Positions 62,132-64,000 of a DNA stretch of 64,000 bases are shown here, piece after piece. The notes below the pieces were generated by a model. The model ran no database searches, was not told where the DNA came from, and saw nothing but the letters and a program-made list of their open reading frames with translations. The stretch is from Gammaproteobacteria bacterium. Its GTDB lineage: Bacteria > Pseudomonadota > Gammaproteobacteria > Pseudomonadales > Porticoccaceae. The DNA is taken from positions 620,001 to 684,000 of the forward strand of contig JAGPUW010000025.1 in the NCBI GenBank assembly GCA_018069465.1, in the 5' to 3' direction. Numbering within the stretch: the first letter of the stretch is position 1; each line of letters opens with the position of its first letter. A program made the translations under genes and the position numbers.

Positions 62132-64000
62132 CTATAGTTTTTTCAAACTTTCATTAAACATTAGCAGCGTCCACAAAGACGCACTGTTATCGCGCTGCCC
62201 GGATTGATGCTGATTAAATAACTTTTCAAGGGACTTATTGTTGAACATTCCCGTTTCAGATAAGCCACCATCGAGCAAGCCAGAGCGCAACTTCTCCTTT
62301 AAGGGGCCGCGAAACCACTGCGCCAGAGGCACGGCAAAACCCATTTTATCGCGATAGAGAATATTATTACTAAGGTGGGGTTCGAGAGATGACTTGAAAA
62401 TCGCCTTGCCCTCCTGACCTTTTAATTTGATGTGAGAGGGCAGGCCTGAAACCCATTCGACAAACTTGTGGTCGAGTAAGGGCACCCGCACTTCGAGGGA
62501 GTTAGCCATGCTAGCGCGATCGACCTTGGTGAGAATATCTCCGGTGAGGTAGGTTTTCATGTCAATGTACTGCACCACTGACAAGGGGTCATCGGTCGGC
62601 GCTTTTGCCGCGTAGTGATGGAACACCTCAGAGGCTTTATAACCCTGTAATTCTTTCTTAAACGATTCGCTGAAAAGCTCATCTCGCTGCTCATCAATCA
62701 GCGTCGAAAAGTTATGAAAATAACCTTCAATCGGATCTCGGGCCATCGACTGGAAGGTCGATTTAGCACGCAAGACACGCGGTGCCCAGCCGAGTTTGGG
62801 ATAAAGCTTACCCGCCAAACCAAAAAGTGGCTGACGTATCGAGTCGGGAACAAGACCACGCATTTTTTCTTCGTTCATATGCCAGCGATAACGCCGATAG
62901 CCCGCAAAGTGTTCGTCCCCACCATCGCCAGAAAGCGCAACCGTGACGCGCTGCTTCGCTAACTGACAGACTCTATACGTTGGCAGCGCTGAACTATCGG
63001 CAAAGGGCTCATCGTAAAGCCCAGCTAGTTGGTCAATTAAATCAAAGTCATTGGGGTCGACAATATTGACATGGTGGCGGGTATTAAATTGCTCGGCCAC
63101 TTCCTGTGCGTAGACCGACTCATCGAAACCTTTAACATCGAAACCAATGGAACAGGTGTTCACCGGCTCTGGCTGCAAACCGGCCATCATGGCCACCACA
63201 GCGCTGGAGTCGACACCGCCGGAAAGAAAGGCGCCGAGAGGCACTTCGGCAACCATGCGTATATCAACGGCTTCACGCAGGCGCTGAATTAATTCCTCTT
63301 CGACCTCAGCCTCCGAACTGTAGGCAATGGGTGTAAAGGGAATATCCCAGTATTCTTTTGACCGCAGCTCACTCTTGCCTTGCGCGATCGTCAAGGTATG
63401 TCCGGCATCAAGTTTGTAAACGCCCTGATAGATCGTTTTTGGCTCGGGGATATAACCGAGGGCAAAATAATCTTCCACCGCCTGAGGATTCATTTTTGTC
63501 GGCAGATCGGGGTGGCATTTAAGGACTTTAAGTTCCGAGCCGAAAATAAATTGTCCGTCGGGCAGCAGCGAGTAAAAAAGCGGTTTAATACCGAGCCTAT
63601 CCCGCGCCAGAAACAGGCTACGCTGCTTTTTATCCCAAACGGCAAAGGCAAACATGCCTCTGAATTTATCAACGCAGGCTTCACCCCAGGCGCTCCAGCC
63701 ATGGACGATAACTTCAGTGTCGCAATGGCTCTTAAAAACATAGCCTTTGCTTTCAAGTTCTTTTCTTAATGCGGGGAAATTATAAATTTCACCATTGAAA
63801 ACCACAGCAACACTTTGGTCTTGATTAAACATCGGCTGCTGACCGGCGGACAGGTCGATAATCGACAAGCGCCGATGAGCTAGCCCCAGGCCCGGCTCAA
63901 AATGATGGCCTCCTTCATCTGGGCCGCGATGAAACTGCGACTGATTCATACGCCCCAGTAGGTCGCGATCAATATCACGTAGTCCTCGGGTATCCAGTAT
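62132..64000 (-). CDS. exosortase-associated amidotransferase, asparagine-synthase-like (runs off right edge)
   Basis: The frame is open to the right edge. The visible 622 residues begin ILDTRGLRDIDRDLLGRMNQS, which fits the region just after the catalytic Cys2 motif, lying outside. They contain the glutaminase block RGPDEGGHHFEPGLGLAHRRLSIIDL and the ATP pyrophosphatase loop SGGVDSS (near residue 255 of the visible part). XrtA/PEP-CTERM loci carry this kind of enzyme, which moves ammonia from glutamine onto a glycan or sugar carboxylate. The ATG at 63949 is internal. It is upstream of and co-oriented with two glycosyltransferases. Confidence 0.92.
   Translation of the reverse strand: MLDTRGLRDIDRDLLGRMNQSQFHRGPDEGGHHFEPGLGLAHRRLSIIDLSAGQQPMFNQDQSVAVVFNGEIYNFPALRKELESKGYVFKSHCDTEVIVHGWSAWGEACVDKFRGMFAFAVWDKKQRSLFLARDRLGIKPLFYSLLPDGQFIFGSELKVLKCHPDLPTKMNPQAVEDYFALGYIPEPKTIYQGVYKLDAGHTLTIAQGKSELRSKEYWDIPFTPIAYSSEAEVEEELIQRLREAVDIRMVAEVPLGAFLSGGVDSSAVVAMMAGLQPEPVNTCSIGFDVKGFDESVYAQEVAEQFNTRHHVNIVDPNDFDLIDQLAGLYDEPFADSSALPTYRVCQLAKQRVTVALSGDGGDEHFAGYRRYRWHMNEEKMRGLVPDSIRQPLFGLAGKLYPKLGWAPRVLRAKSTFQSMARDPIEGYFHNFSTLIDEQRDELFSESFKKELQGYKASEVFHHYAAKAPTDDPLSVVQYIDMKTYLTGDILTKVDRASMANSLEVRVPLLDHKFVEWVSGLPSHIKLKGQEGKAIFKSSLEPHLSNNILYRDKMGFAVPLAQWFRGPLKEKLRSGLLDGGLSETGMFNNKSLEKLFNQHQSGQRDNSASLWTLLMFNESLKKL

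Overview
The window reads as chromosome from a free-living, probably marine, gammaproteobacterium, perhaps of the Cellvibrionales/Spongiibacteraceae type. This is inference from gene content: NasS/NasT-controlled nitrate assimilation, sigma-54 promoters, DUF1329/DUF1302 pairs, F420/FMN-type luciferase-like oxidoreductases, CoA-transferases and a PEP-CTERM/exosortase-associated glycan locus. No rRNA, tRNA, CRISPR array or intact insertion sequence was seen.

Layout. (1) 1-5261: a plus-strand run of two von Willebrand A (VWA) proteins, two small lipoproteins and an M48 metalloprotease, then a secreted protein of unknown function with the decayed 3' end of a paralogue upstream. (2) 5371-22484: catabolic and transport genes: family III CoA-transferase, MFS transporter, DUF1329 and DUF1302 proteins, sodium/solute symporter, secreted cyclase-family hydrolase, three luciferase-like monooxygenases and an acetyl-CoA hydrolase/transferase-like enzyme. 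A three-gene signalling unit (receiver, CheC-like phosphatase, PAS-GGDEF cyclase) lies between the first and second monooxygenase genes. (3) 22729-30819: nitrate uptake: outer-membrane porin, nasT, nasS, nrtA, nrtB and a two-domain ATPase. The porin and nrtA leaders each carry a sigma-54-type promoter followed by an intrinsic terminator before the start codon, the architecture expected for NasT antitermination. (4) 31328-40617: small potassium channel, a complete RND efflux operon, a formate/nitrite-family channel behind another sigma-54 promoter, and a PP2C-phosphatase/Ser-Thr-kinase fusion.

(5) 40624-46662: an accessory patch. A 127-bp decayed fragment of the carbonic anhydrase gene can and the intact can gene lie in the same orientation about 5.4 kb apart. 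Between them are a CDP-alcohol phosphatidyltransferase, a PLP aminotransferase and a nucleotidyltransferase (a plausible lipid head-group pathway), remnants of an IS3-family and an IS5-family element, a BrnA-like antitoxin with only the tail of its toxin, a short membrane ORF and an unknown membrane protein. (6) 47037-58764: a large plus-strand nitrate/nitrite reduction operon behind a sigma-54 promoter: nirB, nirD, a PhzF-family gene, nasA, a fused ferredoxin/DmsC-type membrane anchor, and a RavA-like MoxR ATPase with a ViaA-like VWA protein. (7) 58812-64000, minus strand: patatin-like phospholipase, two family-4 glycosyltransferases and an exosortase-associated asparagine-synthase-like amidotransferase that runs off the right edge.

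How it fits together: regions 3, 4 (channel and kinase) and 6 form a dispersed nitrogen regulon. Nitrate would cross the outer membrane through the porin and the inner membrane through NrtABC. It would be reduced by NasA, possibly with quinol electrons delivered by the fused DmsBC-like subunit, and then by NirBD. NtrC/sigma-54 would respond to nitrogen limitation and NasS/NasT to nitrate. The RavA/ViaA pair may help assemble or maintain these metalloenzymes.
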